Origin: Oscillospiraceae bacterium
Lineage (GTDB): Bacteria; Bacillota; Clostridia; Oscillospirales; Oscillospiraceae
Assembly (NCBI GenBank): GCA_020025655.1
Contig: JAHHRR010000015.1
Span: forward strand, 1-39,684
Length of the DNA: 39,684 nt
Reading direction: 5' to 3'
Below the pieces are notes generated by a model, which had not been told where the DNA came from, ran no database searches, and saw only the letters and a list, made by a program, of their open reading frames with translations. A program made the translations under genes and the position numbers. Shown here piece by piece: positions 24,368-31,793 of the stretch; within the stretch, counting starts at the first letter, position 1; every line of letters starts with the position of its first letter.

Positions 24368-25312
24368 ATGAGTTTTCAGTATCGCGGCCTTAAAGCCGTC
24401 AAGAAGCATCACATTGTAACAGACGAAGAGGTTCAGCAGCAGCTGGAGCATCTTATTGCCACAAGACCCCGCCGCAGTGAGGTTGCTGATCGTGCCACAA
24501 AAAACGGCGATGAGGTAATTTTGGATTACGCAGGATTCAGCGAGGGCGTTCAGTTCCCCGGCGGAACCGCTCAGGATCAGGCTCTGGTGCTGGGAAGCGG
24601 CACCTTTATTCCCGGATTTGAAGAGCAGCTTGTTGGAAAAAACATCGGCGAGGAAGTTTTGGTAGATGTTAAATTCCCCGAGCAGTATCACTCTGAGGAG
24701 CTTGCAGGCAAGCCCGCCCAGTTCCGCTGCGTAATACATGAGATACACGAAATGCAGAGCTATGAGCTGGACGACGTATTTGCAAAGGAAGTGGGCCAGT
24801 GCGAGACTCTTCAGGAGATGCGTGAGAAGATGGGCCGCAGTATGCAGTACTACTCCGAGCAGGAGAGTGAGATGTCCCTGCAGGACGAGCTTTTAAAGCA
24901 GGCTGCCGCAAGCCTCGAGATGGAAATTACCGAAAAGCAGCTTAACGACAACATCGACGAGCAGCTTAATGACATGGCTCAGGAGCTTGCAGCTCAGGGC
25001 GCAACACTTGAGATGTACTGTGAGTTTATGAACACCACCATCGAGAAGCTGCGTGAGGAGGCCGTTCCCACCGCAAGAGCAAACATCCTTGCCGCTGCCA
25101 CCATTGATAGGATTGCAGAGCTTGAAAAGCTGGAGGTAACAGAGGATGAGATGAAGGAGGCAAAGGAGCAGGTTTGCAGAAGCAACAATATAAGCCTTGA
25201 CCTGCTTGCTTCCATGAACAATCCCGAGCTTAACGAGATGATCGCCCGCTCCGTAATCACCGGTAAGGTTATGGCCCTTATCCGTGAAAACGCAGAGATC
25301 ACCGAGGAATAA
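24368..25312 (+). CDS. Trigger factor-like chaperone lacking the ribosome-binding domain
   Basis: The 314-residue protein is about 115 residues shorter than ordinary trigger factor (about 430). It begins with a short segment (FQYRGLKAVKKHHIVTDEEVQQQLEHL) that corresponds to the end of the N-terminal domain. It then runs straight into an FKBP-type peptidyl-prolyl isomerase domain (GDEVILDYAGFSEGVQFPGG to about residue 130) and the long helical C-terminal chaperone arms. The N-terminal ribosome-docking region with its conserved FRxGxxP loop is absent. It should be a soluble folding factor that does not dock at the ribosomal exit tunnel. A CAGGAGAG ribosome site precedes the ATG. A full-length tig is expected elsewhere in the genome. 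Confidence 0.85.
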   Translation: MSFQYRGLKAVKKHHIVTDEEVQQQLEHLIATRPRRSEVADRATKNGDEVILDYAGFSEGVQFPGGTAQDQALVLGSGTFIPGFEEQLVGKNIGEEVLVDVKFPEQYHSEELAGKPAQFRCVIHEIHEMQSYELDDVFAKEVGQCETLQEMREKMGRSMQYYSEQESEMSLQDELLKQAAASLEMEITEKQLNDNIDEQLNDMAQELAAQGATLEMYCEFMNTTIEKLREEAVPTARANILAAATIDRIAELEKLEVTEDEMKEAKEQVCRSNNISLDLLASMNNPELNEMIARSVITGKVMALIRENAEITEE

Positions 25313-25333
25313 GCAGAGCCTAAATTAAATATA

Positions 25334-25381
25334 AAAACACCTCAGTACCGACTTTGTGCCGGCGCTGAGGTGTTTTCTTTT
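25334..25381 (+). terminator. Terminator after the trigger factor-like gene
   Basis: AAAACACCTCAG and CTGAGGTGTTTT pair at the base of a longer hairpin. TCTTTT follows. It lies about 20 nt after the stop codon. Confidence 0.85.
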
Positions 25382-25441
25382 ATAATTGAAGTGAGCTATA
25401 TTTTTACCGGTTCGAAAGTATTAAAAGCTTCAAAGGCAGAA

Positions 25442-26323
25442 TCAGAGTTTGCTGCTGAAGCTTTTGCAGAGCCGGGTAAAGAAAAGCATATTGGGGGTCA
25501 GGTATTTGTTTTTGTGATATATGATATTGAAATCCCGGCACAGCGGGGGATTGAGCGGGAGCGCTACAATGTTTTTATCTGCGATATCCCGTTCCAGCAG
25601 CATGAATGGCAGAACTGAAACACCCAGACCCTGTGCAACGGCGTTTATTATAGCGTGGGAGCTGCTGCTCTCCCAGATGGGAGAAACGTTTATTTCGGCG
25701 GCGGTAAGGCAGGAGTCAAGAACGCTTCTGGCAGCGCTTCCATGCTCACGCATAAGGAAAGGATACCGGGAGAGCTCGGCAAGGGATACGGATTCTTTTC
25801 CGGCCAGAGCGCAGTCGGGAGGTACAAGGGCATACAGACTGTCCTGCATGAAAGGCTCCACACATAGCTCCGGCTGACGGGATTTGGTTTCTATAAGACC
25901 TATATCCAGACTGCCGTCCAGAATACGCTTTTCGATTTCTCCGGTGTTGGAGACAGTGACCTTTATATTAAGTTTTGGAAACTGTTTTTTGAACTGACTT
26001 ACAAGAGTGGGAAGTATATGGGTTCCTATGGTTATACTGCTGCCGATGCTGAGACTTCCCAGGGTGTCCCAGTTTTTAAGGGAACTTTCCATCTCTTCGA
26101 AAAGATCCACAATGTGCAGCGCATAGCTGTAAAACTGGTGGGCGCTTTCGGTGGGAATTATACGGCGGCCTATGCGGTTAAAAAGTACCACGCCGTAATA
26201 GCCCTCAAGCTCCTTTATGGCGGTGCTGACGGAGGGTTGAACCATATGAAGAGCGTTTGCGGCTTTCGTGATACTGCTGTACTGATAAACGGAGACAAAA
26301 ATCCGTATATGTCTTAAAGTCAT
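25442..26323 (-). CDS. LysR-family transcription regulator, divergent from the chromate-type transporter
   Basis: The 293-residue protein has an N-terminal winged HTH (residues 1-60, SITKAANALHMVQPSVSTAIKELE) and a periplasmic-binding-like effector domain (about 90-290, IGSSITIGTHILPTLVSQF). It is transcribed away from a two-gene chrA pair with 101 bp between the start codons, the usual LysR arrangement. It therefore probably controls those genes and itself. The ribosome site is AAGGAGC. The effector is unknown; CysB/CysL-like members sense sulfur or anionic compounds, but I see nothing decisive. Confidence 0.92.
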   Translation of the reverse strand: MTLRHIRIFVSVYQYSSITKAANALHMVQPSVSTAIKELEGYYGVVLFNRIGRRIIPTESAHQFYSYALHIVDLFEEMESSLKNWDTLGSLSIGSSITIGTHILPTLVSQFKKQFPKLNIKVTVSNTGEIEKRILDGSLDIGLIETKSRQPELCVEPFMQDSLYALVPPDCALAGKESVSLAELSRYPFLMREHGSAARSVLDSCLTAAEINVSPIWESSSSHAIINAVAQGLGVSVLPFMLLERDIADKNIVALPLNPPLCRDFNIIYHKNKYLTPNMLFFTRLCKSFSSKL

Positions 26324-26347
26324 AAGCTGCTCCTTATATAGAAAAGT

Positions 26348-26362
26348 ATATGTATTTCATAT
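26348..26362. promoter_or_regulatory. Palindrome ATATG-N5-CATAT, candidate LysR operator
   Basis: The perfect 5-bp inverted repeat has a T-N-A spacing compatible with LysR sites. It overlaps the -10 box of the LysR gene (26361-26366). Autorepression is a plausible reading. Confidence 0.4.
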
Positions 26363-26389
26363 TATAATACTATTTTTATTATATATCAA
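26361..26389 (-). promoter_or_regulatory. Promoter of the LysR regulator gene
   Basis: TTGATA (26389-26384) and a perfect TATAAT (26366-26361) are separated by 17 nt on the minus strand. Confidence 0.8.
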
Positions 26390-26396
26390 CTTCATG

Positions 26397-26402
26397 TATA
26401 AT
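26397..26402 (+). promoter_or_regulatory. -10 box of the chrA pair, lacking a good -35
   Basis: A perfect TATAAT sits 23 nt before the chrA start at 26425. The -35 position (26374-26379) reads TTTTAT, far from consensus, which fits an activator-dependent promoter under the divergent LysR protein. Confidence 0.5.
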
Positions 26403-26424
26403 GGGAGAAAAAGGAGGTTGGGGA

Positions 26425-26988
26425 ATGAAGAAAAAGTCTGAAATTCTGAAAAAATTGTTTTTTTCCACGTTATACCTGAGCGCCTTCACCTTTGGAGGCG
26501 GTTATGTAATAGTAAGTCTGATGAAGAAAAAATTCGTGGATGAGCTGCACTGGATCGGCGAGGAAGAAATGCTGGACCTTGTGGCCATCGCCCAGTCGTC
26601 ACCGGGAGCCATTGCGGTAAACGGGGCAATAGTAGTAGGCTACAAGCTTGCAGGGCTTGCAGGAGCCCTTACAGCCATCACCGCAACTATCCTGCCGCCC
26701 TTTATCGTTATATCTGTAATTTCTGCGTTCTATGCGGCTTTTCGTGATAATGCCGTAATTGGCCAGCTGCTTCAGGGGATGCAGGCAGGTGTGGGAGCCC
26801 TTATATGTACGGTGGTTTACGACATGGGTTCCGGAATCGTGAAGAAAAATGACACGCTTGCAATTTCTATTATGATTCTTGCCTTTACTGCGGTGTGCAT
26901 TTTCAGAGTGAATGTAATTGCAGTTATTCTTGTGTGCGCAGGAATCGGAGTAATACGGGGCATCTGCAATAAAAGGAGGGCTGCCTGA
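26425..26988 (+). CDS. Chromate transporter-type (CHR) subunit A
   Basis: This 187-residue integral membrane protein is one half of a split CHR transporter. Signature FTFGGGYVIVSLMKK is near residues 19-33, and AQSSPGAIAVNGAIVVGYKLAG is near 55-76. Full-length ChrA proteins contain two such halves; Firmicutes often encode them as two short genes that act together, in some cases exporting chromate. In a gut-type anaerobe the true substrate may be another anion. The ATG at 26425 has GGAGG 7 nt upstream; the in-frame ATG at 26401 overlaps the -10 box. The stop overlaps the next start by one base (TGATG). Confidence 0.88.
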   Translation: MKKKSEILKKLFFSTLYLSAFTFGGGYVIVSLMKKKFVDELHWIGEEEMLDLVAIAQSSPGAIAVNGAIVVGYKLAGLAGALTAITATILPPFIVISVISAFYAAFRDNAVIGQLLQGMQAGVGALICTVVYDMGSGIVKKNDTLAISIMILAFTAVCIFRVNVIAVILVCAGIGVIRGICNKRRAA

Positions 26989-27548
26989 TGCTTTTTCAGC
27001 TGTTTTTAAGCTTTTTACAGGTTGGACTTTTCAGCTTTGGCGGAGGATATGCCGCAATGCCCCTTATTCAGGCTCAGGTTGTGGAAAGTCACGCATGGCT
27101 GAGTATGCAGGAATTTACGGACCTTATAACTATTTCCGAAATGACCCCCGGCCCCATAGCCGTCAATTCCGCAACCTTTGTAGGCATAAGAGTTGCAGGA
27201 CTGCCGGGAGCTTTTGTAGCTACCATGGGCTGCATCCTGCCGGCCTGTATATTCGTAACCATAATTGCAAAGCTCTATCTTAAATACAGAAGTATGTCCG
27301 TTCTTCAGGACATACTCAGCTGCATACGTCCTGCGGTTGTGGCGATGATTGCCTCGGCGGGAATTTCGATTCTTGTCTCCGCCTTCTGGGGCGGAATGCA
27401 GAACATCTCCTTTGCAGATACAAGATGGATAATGCTTGTAATATTTGCAGTCTGCATAGTAATGCTTAAAAAGTTCAAACTGAGCCCCATTCTTGTAATG
27501 TTCTCGGCGGGAGTCATGAAGCTTCTTCTGTCCTTTGCGGGAATCTGA
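26988..27548 (+). CDS. Chromate transporter-type (CHR) subunit B
   Basis: The 186-residue second half carries the same signatures: FSFGGGYAAMPLIQAQVV near residues 15-32 and SEMTPGPIAVNSATFVGIRVAG near 50-71. About five hydrophobic helices are present, probably in opposite topology to the first subunit so that the two form an antiparallel heterodimer (family knowledge). Its start overlaps the stop of the first gene, with AGGAGGG as ribosome site. Confidence 0.88.
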   Translation: MLFQLFLSFLQVGLFSFGGGYAAMPLIQAQVVESHAWLSMQEFTDLITISEMTPGPIAVNSATFVGIRVAGLPGAFVATMGCILPACIFVTIIAKLYLKYRSMSVLQDILSCIRPAVVAMIASAGISILVSAFWGGMQNISFADTRWIMLVIFAVCIVMLKKFKLSPILVMFSAGVMKLLLSFAGI

Positions 27549-27560
27549 AATTCAATATTT

Positions 27561-27592
27561 AAAGCACCTGATTAAGTTCAGGTGCTTTTTTA
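27561..27592 (+). terminator. Terminator after the chrA pair
   Basis: AAAGCACCTGA and TCAGGTGCTTT form an 11-bp stem followed by a run of T. Confidence 0.88.
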
Positions 27593-27601
27593 GATTTATA
27601 A

Positions 27602-27637
27602 AGCAGAAGAGCCGTGTTTAAGCACGGCTCTTCTGCT
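27602..27637. terminator. Second hairpin between convergent genes, likely terminator of the larA-gldA operon
   Basis: AGCAGAAGAGCCGTG and CACGGCTCTTCTGCT form a perfect 15-bp stem with a 6-nt loop, 35 nt after the gldA-like stop codon. The T tract on the minus strand is short (TTTATAAAT). Confidence 0.7.
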
Positions 27638-27672
27638 GAAAGTATATATGCTGAGAATTTATTAAGGGCTTT

Positions 27673-28812
27673 TTAATTCTGCTTTGCTGCAAGGAAGTCT
27701 CTTCCCAGAGCATCTGCTGCAACAATTGCGCCTTTTATTACTTCCTCATTTACTGCAAAGGGCTCATGGTGGATGAGGACGTTTTTGTAGAGAGTATGCT
27801 CAGCGATGATGCTGAGGTTTTCGTCATTGAGCTCAATGCCTATCTGAGCCAGAGTGACGGGCAGGTCCACATCGTAGAGGAAGTTCAGAATCTTATCAAT
27901 CAGTTCGTCGGGAGCGTTTTCGAGAATCAGCTCGCAAAGCAGACCGAACGCAACCTTTTCACCGTGGGTGTAAGCTGCGCAGCCGGGGATTTCAGAAAAA
28001 CCGGCGTGCAGGCCGTGGGAGGCGGCAAGTCCGCCGTTAATGAAGCCCAGACCGCTCAGCAGTACATTTGCCTCTATGACGTTCTCCACAGCCTCGGTAG
28101 CTACGTGGGCCTTTACGGCTTTAAGAGCTCTTACGCCGTCTTCCATAAGAATGTCGAAGCACTCTTTGCATACAGCCATTGCTGCACGGGTGCGGCGGTA
28201 GCCTTTTACAACGCAGTTGGGGGTATAGGAATTTTCACAGGCCATTGCTTCAAACCAGGTTGCAAGAGCATCACCGATACCGGCGGAGAAAAGTCTTGCA
28301 GGAGCATTGGCTATAACGGTGGAGTCCACCAGAACAAGCTCGGTTGCACGGCGGGATCTGCGGCCGGTAATATGCACGCCTTCGGGAGTGTAAACAGCTG
28401 CCCAGTTTGCTGCAGGAGCGTCGTTGGAAGCAGAGGTGGGCAGAATAATTCTGGCCTTGTCAACTTCGTCGGCCACAAGCTTTGTGGTATCCAGAACTTT
28501 GCCACCGCCTACACCTACGATTACGTCGCAGTTTTTCTCTCTGAGAATATCTGCCAGACGGTACACTTCCTCCATGCAGGACTCGGCTGAGAAGGGAGTG
28601 CAGTAGTATTCGGGCTTATCCTCAATCTTATCCAGCATATCGTTTACCAGCTTGTAAACACCGGCATCGATTATGAAGAAGAAACTGCTGCCGTATTCCT
28701 TGCCGTATTCAAAAATATTATAAAACTCACCGGGACCCTGAATGTATCTCTGGGGAGTATCAAAAGCTCGGGAAGGGTTGGTTAAAAGCACATCGCTGCG
28801 GGTAACAGACAT
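27673..28812 (-). CDS. GldA-like NAD-dependent iron/zinc alcohol dehydrogenase
   Basis: The 379-residue enzyme belongs to the glycerol dehydrogenase branch of the group III alcohol dehydrogenases. It has the NAD-binding GVGGGKVLDTTKLVAD at 100-115, PTSASNDAPAANWA near 125-138, and metal ligands Asp181 (GIGDALATWFEA), His266 (SHGLHAGF) and His283 (THGEKVAFG). The family oxidises glycerol or related vicinal diols and hydroxy compounds with NAD. It is co-transcribed with a LarA-type racemase/epimerase homolog, 17 nt apart with AAGGAGG. The natural substrate is therefore more likely the LarA product or its stereoisomer than glycerol itself (inference). Confidence 0.88.
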   Translation of the reverse strand: MSVTRSDVLLTNPSRAFDTPQRYIQGPGEFYNIFEYGKEYGSSFFFIIDAGVYKLVNDMLDKIEDKPEYYCTPFSAESCMEEVYRLADILREKNCDVIVGVGGGKVLDTTKLVADEVDKARIILPTSASNDAPAANWAAVYTPEGVHITGRRSRRATELVLVDSTVIANAPARLFSAGIGDALATWFEAMACENSYTPNCVVKGYRRTRAAMAVCKECFDILMEDGVRALKAVKAHVATEAVENVIEANVLLSGLGFINGGLAASHGLHAGFSEIPGCAAYTHGEKVAFGLLCELILENAPDELIDKILNFLYDVDLPVTLAQIGIELNDENLSIIAEHTLYKNVLIHHEPFAVNEEVIKGAIVAADALGRDFLAAKQN

Positions 28813-28829
28813 TTCATTATCCTCCTTAA

Positions 28830-30290
28830 TCAGACCTGACTTAAATCATCATCTGCCATGCACAGATGTACTGCACCGACCTTGAAGGTCTTGGGCAGGG
28901 CCAGAATGTGAGGATTGGAACCCACATACTTGCGCTTTGCATCCTCCAGTGCCTCCTCGAAGGTGGCTCTGGTCTTAAGACCCATGCTGCGTGCAATGCC
29001 TGGCTGCTCGGCACCTACTATATAAATAGCAGAGGTGTTCATCTCGGCAATGTGGCCGCAGCTCATCATTGAAAAGCCGTGGAAGGGATGGAAAGCGTTG
29101 CAGAAGCGGTACTTTCTTATGTATTCCTGATTGGTGGCAAAATACTCACCGTAACGGTTCATATCAGCCAGAGTATTCATGTGGTCATGCTGGAACATTT
29201 CGAAGAGCTCACGGGCATAGGGCCAGCGCTCGTCGTGGAAATAGCCGTTGCATACGGAGGAGCAGATGATAACGCAGTTTTCCTTCATTACTCTCTTGTG
29301 ACGAATTACCTGAGCGGAAAGAGCCTGCATCATCTGGATGGGGTTGGTGCCCATGCCTTCGCCGTAGTGGAAGTTCTGGGGCATACCGAATACCATGATA
29401 TCGTATTTCTCTTTTGCAAAGGGGACATAGGTGCGCTTGTTTGCGAGCTTCCAGCTCTCAGGCTGCATTACCTTGCCGTAGCCGGAGTAGATTGCAATCT
29501 GGCGGGAATATGTGTCCAGAACTGCATCGCAGCAGAAGAAGGGATGACCCATGCACTTTTCCATGTGCATTCCGATCTCGTCGAACTTTGTTCTCATAAG
29601 GCTGTGGCCGGAAACAGGAGTGAAGTCTGCTCTGTGCATAACCTTGGGAACGTGATGGCTTGCAATGCTGCGCCAGTGGGTGATACCGGTGGAGCAGTGC
29701 TTGTAGCCGCCGGAATAACCGCCGTAGGGGTTGCCCTGGCAGTGGCCTATAAGAATAGGAATGTCGCAGTCAAAGACATATTTGTTCATTAAAACCCGGT
29801 CGCCTCTTTCGGTGGTACCCAGGTCTACCATGTGCTCGGGATCTTCGGAGTCATGGCTTGTAATCTGGTTGGTCCAGAAAAATTCGTTGAACAGCTCCTC
29901 ACCCAGAATCTGACGCATTTCTTTTTCGGTTGCTCTGGGGTGCAGGCCGTTGGAGAAGAGCAGAAGAATGTCTTCCTTCCTGACTCCTGCGCTGTAAAGC
30001 TCATCAAGGCAGGCTCTTATTGCAACCTTGCGGTGGGAGGTTGGCTGGCAGCCGCCTTTTACGATATCGGGAATAATGAAAACAACTTTCTTGCCGGGGG
30101 CACCAAGCTCTCTCAGAGCGGGCATACCCATGGGCTCGCGAATGCTGCGCAGAGTTTCGTTATAAAGACTGTCCCAGTCCTGGGGCAGACAGGGGGGATC
30201 GGCTACTGTTTCTCCCGGAATAAAGACCTCAGTGTCATCCGGAAGCTCAGCACTCATAAGGCCGTGACCATACTCAAAATCCAGCTTCAT
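28830..30290 (-). CDS. LarA-family nickel-pincer racemase/epimerase homolog
   Basis: The 486-residue protein is longer than Lactobacillus LarA (about 424). LarA enzymes use a covalently bound nickel-pincer nucleotide to racemise or epimerise alpha-hydroxy acids. By eye, Lys197 in YSGGYK matches the cofactor-bound lysine, His213 (SHH) sits 16 residues later where the nickel ligand belongs, and His117 in SNGLHPRAT matches one catalytic His. The second catalytic His, 10 residues before the Lys in LarA, aligns with Asn187; a different His183 lies 4 residues earlier. The reaction may therefore not be simple lactate racemisation. larB is found at 36572 in the same regulon; larC and larE are not in the window. 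First gene of the larA-gldA operon, under two LacI-type operators. Confidence 0.85.
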   Translation of the reverse strand: MKLDFEYGHGLMSAELPDDTEVFIPGETVADPPCLPQDWDSLYNETLRSIREPMGMPALRELGAPGKKVVFIIPDIVKGGCQPTSHRKVAIRACLDELYSAGVRKEDILLLFSNGLHPRATEKEMRQILGEELFNEFFWTNQITSHDSEDPEHMVDLGTTERGDRVLMNKYVFDCDIPILIGHCQGNPYGGYSGGYKHCSTGITHWRSIASHHVPKVMHRADFTPVSGHSLMRTKFDEIGMHMEKCMGHPFFCCDAVLDTYSRQIAIYSGYGKVMQPESWKLANKRTYVPFAKEKYDIMVFGMPQNFHYGEGMGTNPIQMMQALSAQVIRHKRVMKENCVIICSSVCNGYFHDERWPYARELFEMFQHDHMNTLADMNRYGEYFATNQEYIRKYRFCNAFHPFHGFSMMSCGHIAEMNTSAIYIVGAEQPGIARSMGLKTRATFEEALEDAKRKYVGSNPHILALPKTFKVGAVHLCMADDDLSQV

Positions 30291-30338
30291 AGAATTATAT
30301 TCCTTTCGTCAATATGATGATTGATATTTGACCGTATA

Positions 30339-30358
30339 TTACACAAACGTTTGGATAA
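30339..30358. promoter_or_regulatory. LacI-type operator O2 (downstream of the larA-like promoter)
   Basis: The 20-bp site is TTACA-CAAACGTTTG-GATAA, with a palindromic core and TTA/TAA outer arms. It lies about 90 bp downstream of the predicted transcription start of the larA-like operon and 144 bp from O1, centre to centre. The layout allows roadblock or DNA-loop repression by a LacI-family tetramer or dimer pair. Confidence 0.8.
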
Positions 30359-30447
30359 ACCGCATCCTGAATTAAAACCGCACTTTGTGGAATAAAAGTG
30401 ACGGTGTAGGGAGAGTTTAACCAAATGAAGCCTAATAGCATGGGTAT

Positions 30448-30475
30448 ATATTATCATTTTTGAACATATCGTCAA
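30448..30475 (-). promoter_or_regulatory. Promoter of the larA-gldA operon
   Basis: On the minus strand TTGACG (30475-30470), a 16-nt spacer and TAATAT (30453-30448) preceded by TGA form an extended -10 promoter. The CAAACGTTTG core begins 22 nt upstream of the -35 box. Confidence 0.65.
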
Positions 30476-30482
30476 TTCCTAT

Positions 30483-30502
30483 TTACACAAACGTTTGCCT
30501 AA
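30483..30502. promoter_or_regulatory. LacI-type operator O1 (upstream of the larA-like -35 box)
   Basis: The site is TTACA-CAAACGTTTG-CCTAA. Read toward the larA-like gene it gives CAAACGTTTGTGTAAAT, then 5 nt, then TTGACG. The importer promoter has the same order and spacing, so the site belongs to the same regulator. Confidence 0.82.
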
Positions 30503-30615
30503 GAAATTGAGTAAATAAAGTTACAAAATTGACAAAGAATAAATTCTAATGATAAAAAATCACAGAGAACAAAATAGTCGTATTCTTAAGCCTGATTTAC
30601 AGCCTTTGAACGGAA

Positions 30616-31629
30616 TTATTTGCCCCGATAGGGAGCGCAGGAATCACGTTCTATAATGGAATAGGGGATAACTATTTTCATGGGCAGCTTGTGGTCGCCG
30701 TTGATTCTGTCAATTAAAAGCTTGGCAGCCTGCTTACCCAGCTCCTCCACATGAATGTGAACGGCGGTAAGCATGGGGTCAAGATAGCGCACCATTTCCA
30801 TATCGTTTATACCTATTAAGGATATATCCTCCGGAACCTTCAGGTCGTGTTCCTTCAGGGCACGCATGGCGCCCATTGCGAGAATATCGTTGGAGCAGAG
30901 AATGGCGCTGAAATCCGGATTTTCCTTTAAGATCCGGTTTATGCTGTCATATCCGCTGCTGGGGGAGAAGCTTGCAGTTGCAACCGGAGGCCTGCTTACT
31001 CCAAGAATCTCCCTCGAGCCCTGCAGGAATGCATCAAAGCGCTGCTCGTTCTGAGTTTCTCCCAGATAGCAGACCTTTGTGTGTCCAAGGGATTTCAGGT
31101 ATTTTATACAATCCAAAGTAGCATCATATCCGTTACTAACCACTTGATCTATATATAAATCACTCATTTGCAGTCCCACATAAACAATGTTTTTATAGCG
31201 GGACTTCAAAATCATATAGGTTTCAGGCTCAATTCTGCCCAGAACTACTGCGGAGGACACATCATATGAAGGGAGGTTTATTTTGCCTGCCAGCATATCT
31301 GCTGCGGAGTACTGATAGCGGAGATGATAGCCGTGGGCGAAAGCCTCCACCTCTACGGAATGCATCATGGTGACGAAAAAGGGATCAATTTCAGAACCCA
31401 CTGAACGGGAGTAAACACAGTCAATGTCCATGGAAACCTGGGGGGTATGGCTTTTGATTTTCTTGAGTTTCTGCGCATTTTCGTTTGGAACATAGCCCAG
31501 TGCATGAACTGCATTCCAGATTCTTGTCTGCGTTTCGGGGCTTGCGGCGTTGATGTCTCCGCTGTTTACAACCCTCGACACGGTGGAGGGGGAGACCCCT
31601 GCCATTTTTGCAACTTCTTTTATACCCAT
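30616..31629 (-). CDS. LacI-family transcription regulator of the LarA/importer regulon
   Basis: The 337-residue protein has the LacI helix-turn-helix (IKEVAKMAGVSPSTVSRVVN, residues 3-22), the hinge helix NAQKLKKIK near 52-60, and a two-lobed sugar-binding-like effector domain ending in the dimerisation region. It lies between the larA-gldA operon and the importer operon. Sites of the LacI type (CAAACGTTTG) flank it on both sides, one overlapping its own -35 box, so autoregulation and control of both operons are likely. The effector is presumably the imported compound or a metabolite of it. The ribosome site is GGAGGT before the ATG. CcpA is a relative, but the operators do not fit the cre consensus. 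Confidence 0.92.
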   Translation of the reverse strand: MGIKEVAKMAGVSPSTVSRVVNSGDINAASPETQTRIWNAVHALGYVPNENAQKLKKIKSHTPQVSMDIDCVYSRSVGSEIDPFFVTMMHSVEVEAFAHGYHLRYQYSAADMLAGKINLPSYDVSSAVVLGRIEPETYMILKSRYKNIVYVGLQMSDLYIDQVVSNGYDATLDCIKYLKSLGHTKVCYLGETQNEQRFDAFLQGSREILGVSRPPVATASFSPSSGYDSINRILKENPDFSAILCSNDILAMGAMRALKEHDLKVPEDISLIGINDMEMVRYLDPMLTAVHIHVEELGKQAAKLLIDRINGDHKLPMKIVIPYSIIERDSCAPYRGK

Positions 31630-31710
31630 AAATCACGACCTCCGTAAATATGATAAATTAGACCTTTATTTTTGCAATATGGGAATAAATGTATGATTAT
31701 TCGTGCGTTA

Positions 31711-31740
31711 ATAATAAAACAAAATAGTATAAAATGTCAA
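31711..31740 (-). promoter_or_regulatory. Promoter of the lacI-type regulator
   Basis: On the minus strand TTGACA (31740-31735) and TATTAT (31716-31711) are 18 nt apart. The -35 box overlaps the outer arm of operator O3, which predicts autorepression. Confidence 0.75.
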
Positions 31741-31757
31741 CACAAACGTTTGAGTAA
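31738..31757. promoter_or_regulatory. LacI-type operator O3 (between lacI and the importer operon)
   Basis: The site is CAACA-CAAACGTTTG-AGTAA. It overlaps the lacI -35 box on one side. On the other it stands 22 nt (core start to -35 start) from the importer -35 box, exactly as O1 stands to the larA-like promoter. Confidence 0.82.
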
Positions 31758-31764
31758 ATTCATG

Positions 31765-31793
31765 TTGACGCTTTATGTAAAATGTTGTATTTT
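31765..31793 (+). promoter_or_regulatory. Promoter of the importer-larB operon
   Basis: TTGACG (31765-31770), a 17-nt spacer and TATTTT (31788-31793) lie directly after operator O3. The -10 box is poor, so the promoter may need activation or be weak when derepressed. Confidence 0.55.

Larger units (their letters stand above)
30291..30615. other. 325-bp regulatory region upstream of the larA-like operon
   Basis: It contains two copies of the CAAACGTTTG operator, an extended -10 promoter, and a leader of about 150 nt for the larA-like transcript. The part 30503-30615 is AT-rich and shows no clear terminator for the LacI gene. Confidence 0.75.

Noticed and set aside
30339..31757. CAAACGTTTG sites as CcpA cre sites
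   Set aside because: They resemble LacI-family sites in general, but the flanks do not match the TGNAANCGNTNNCA pattern, and all three copies cluster around one dedicated LacI-type gene.
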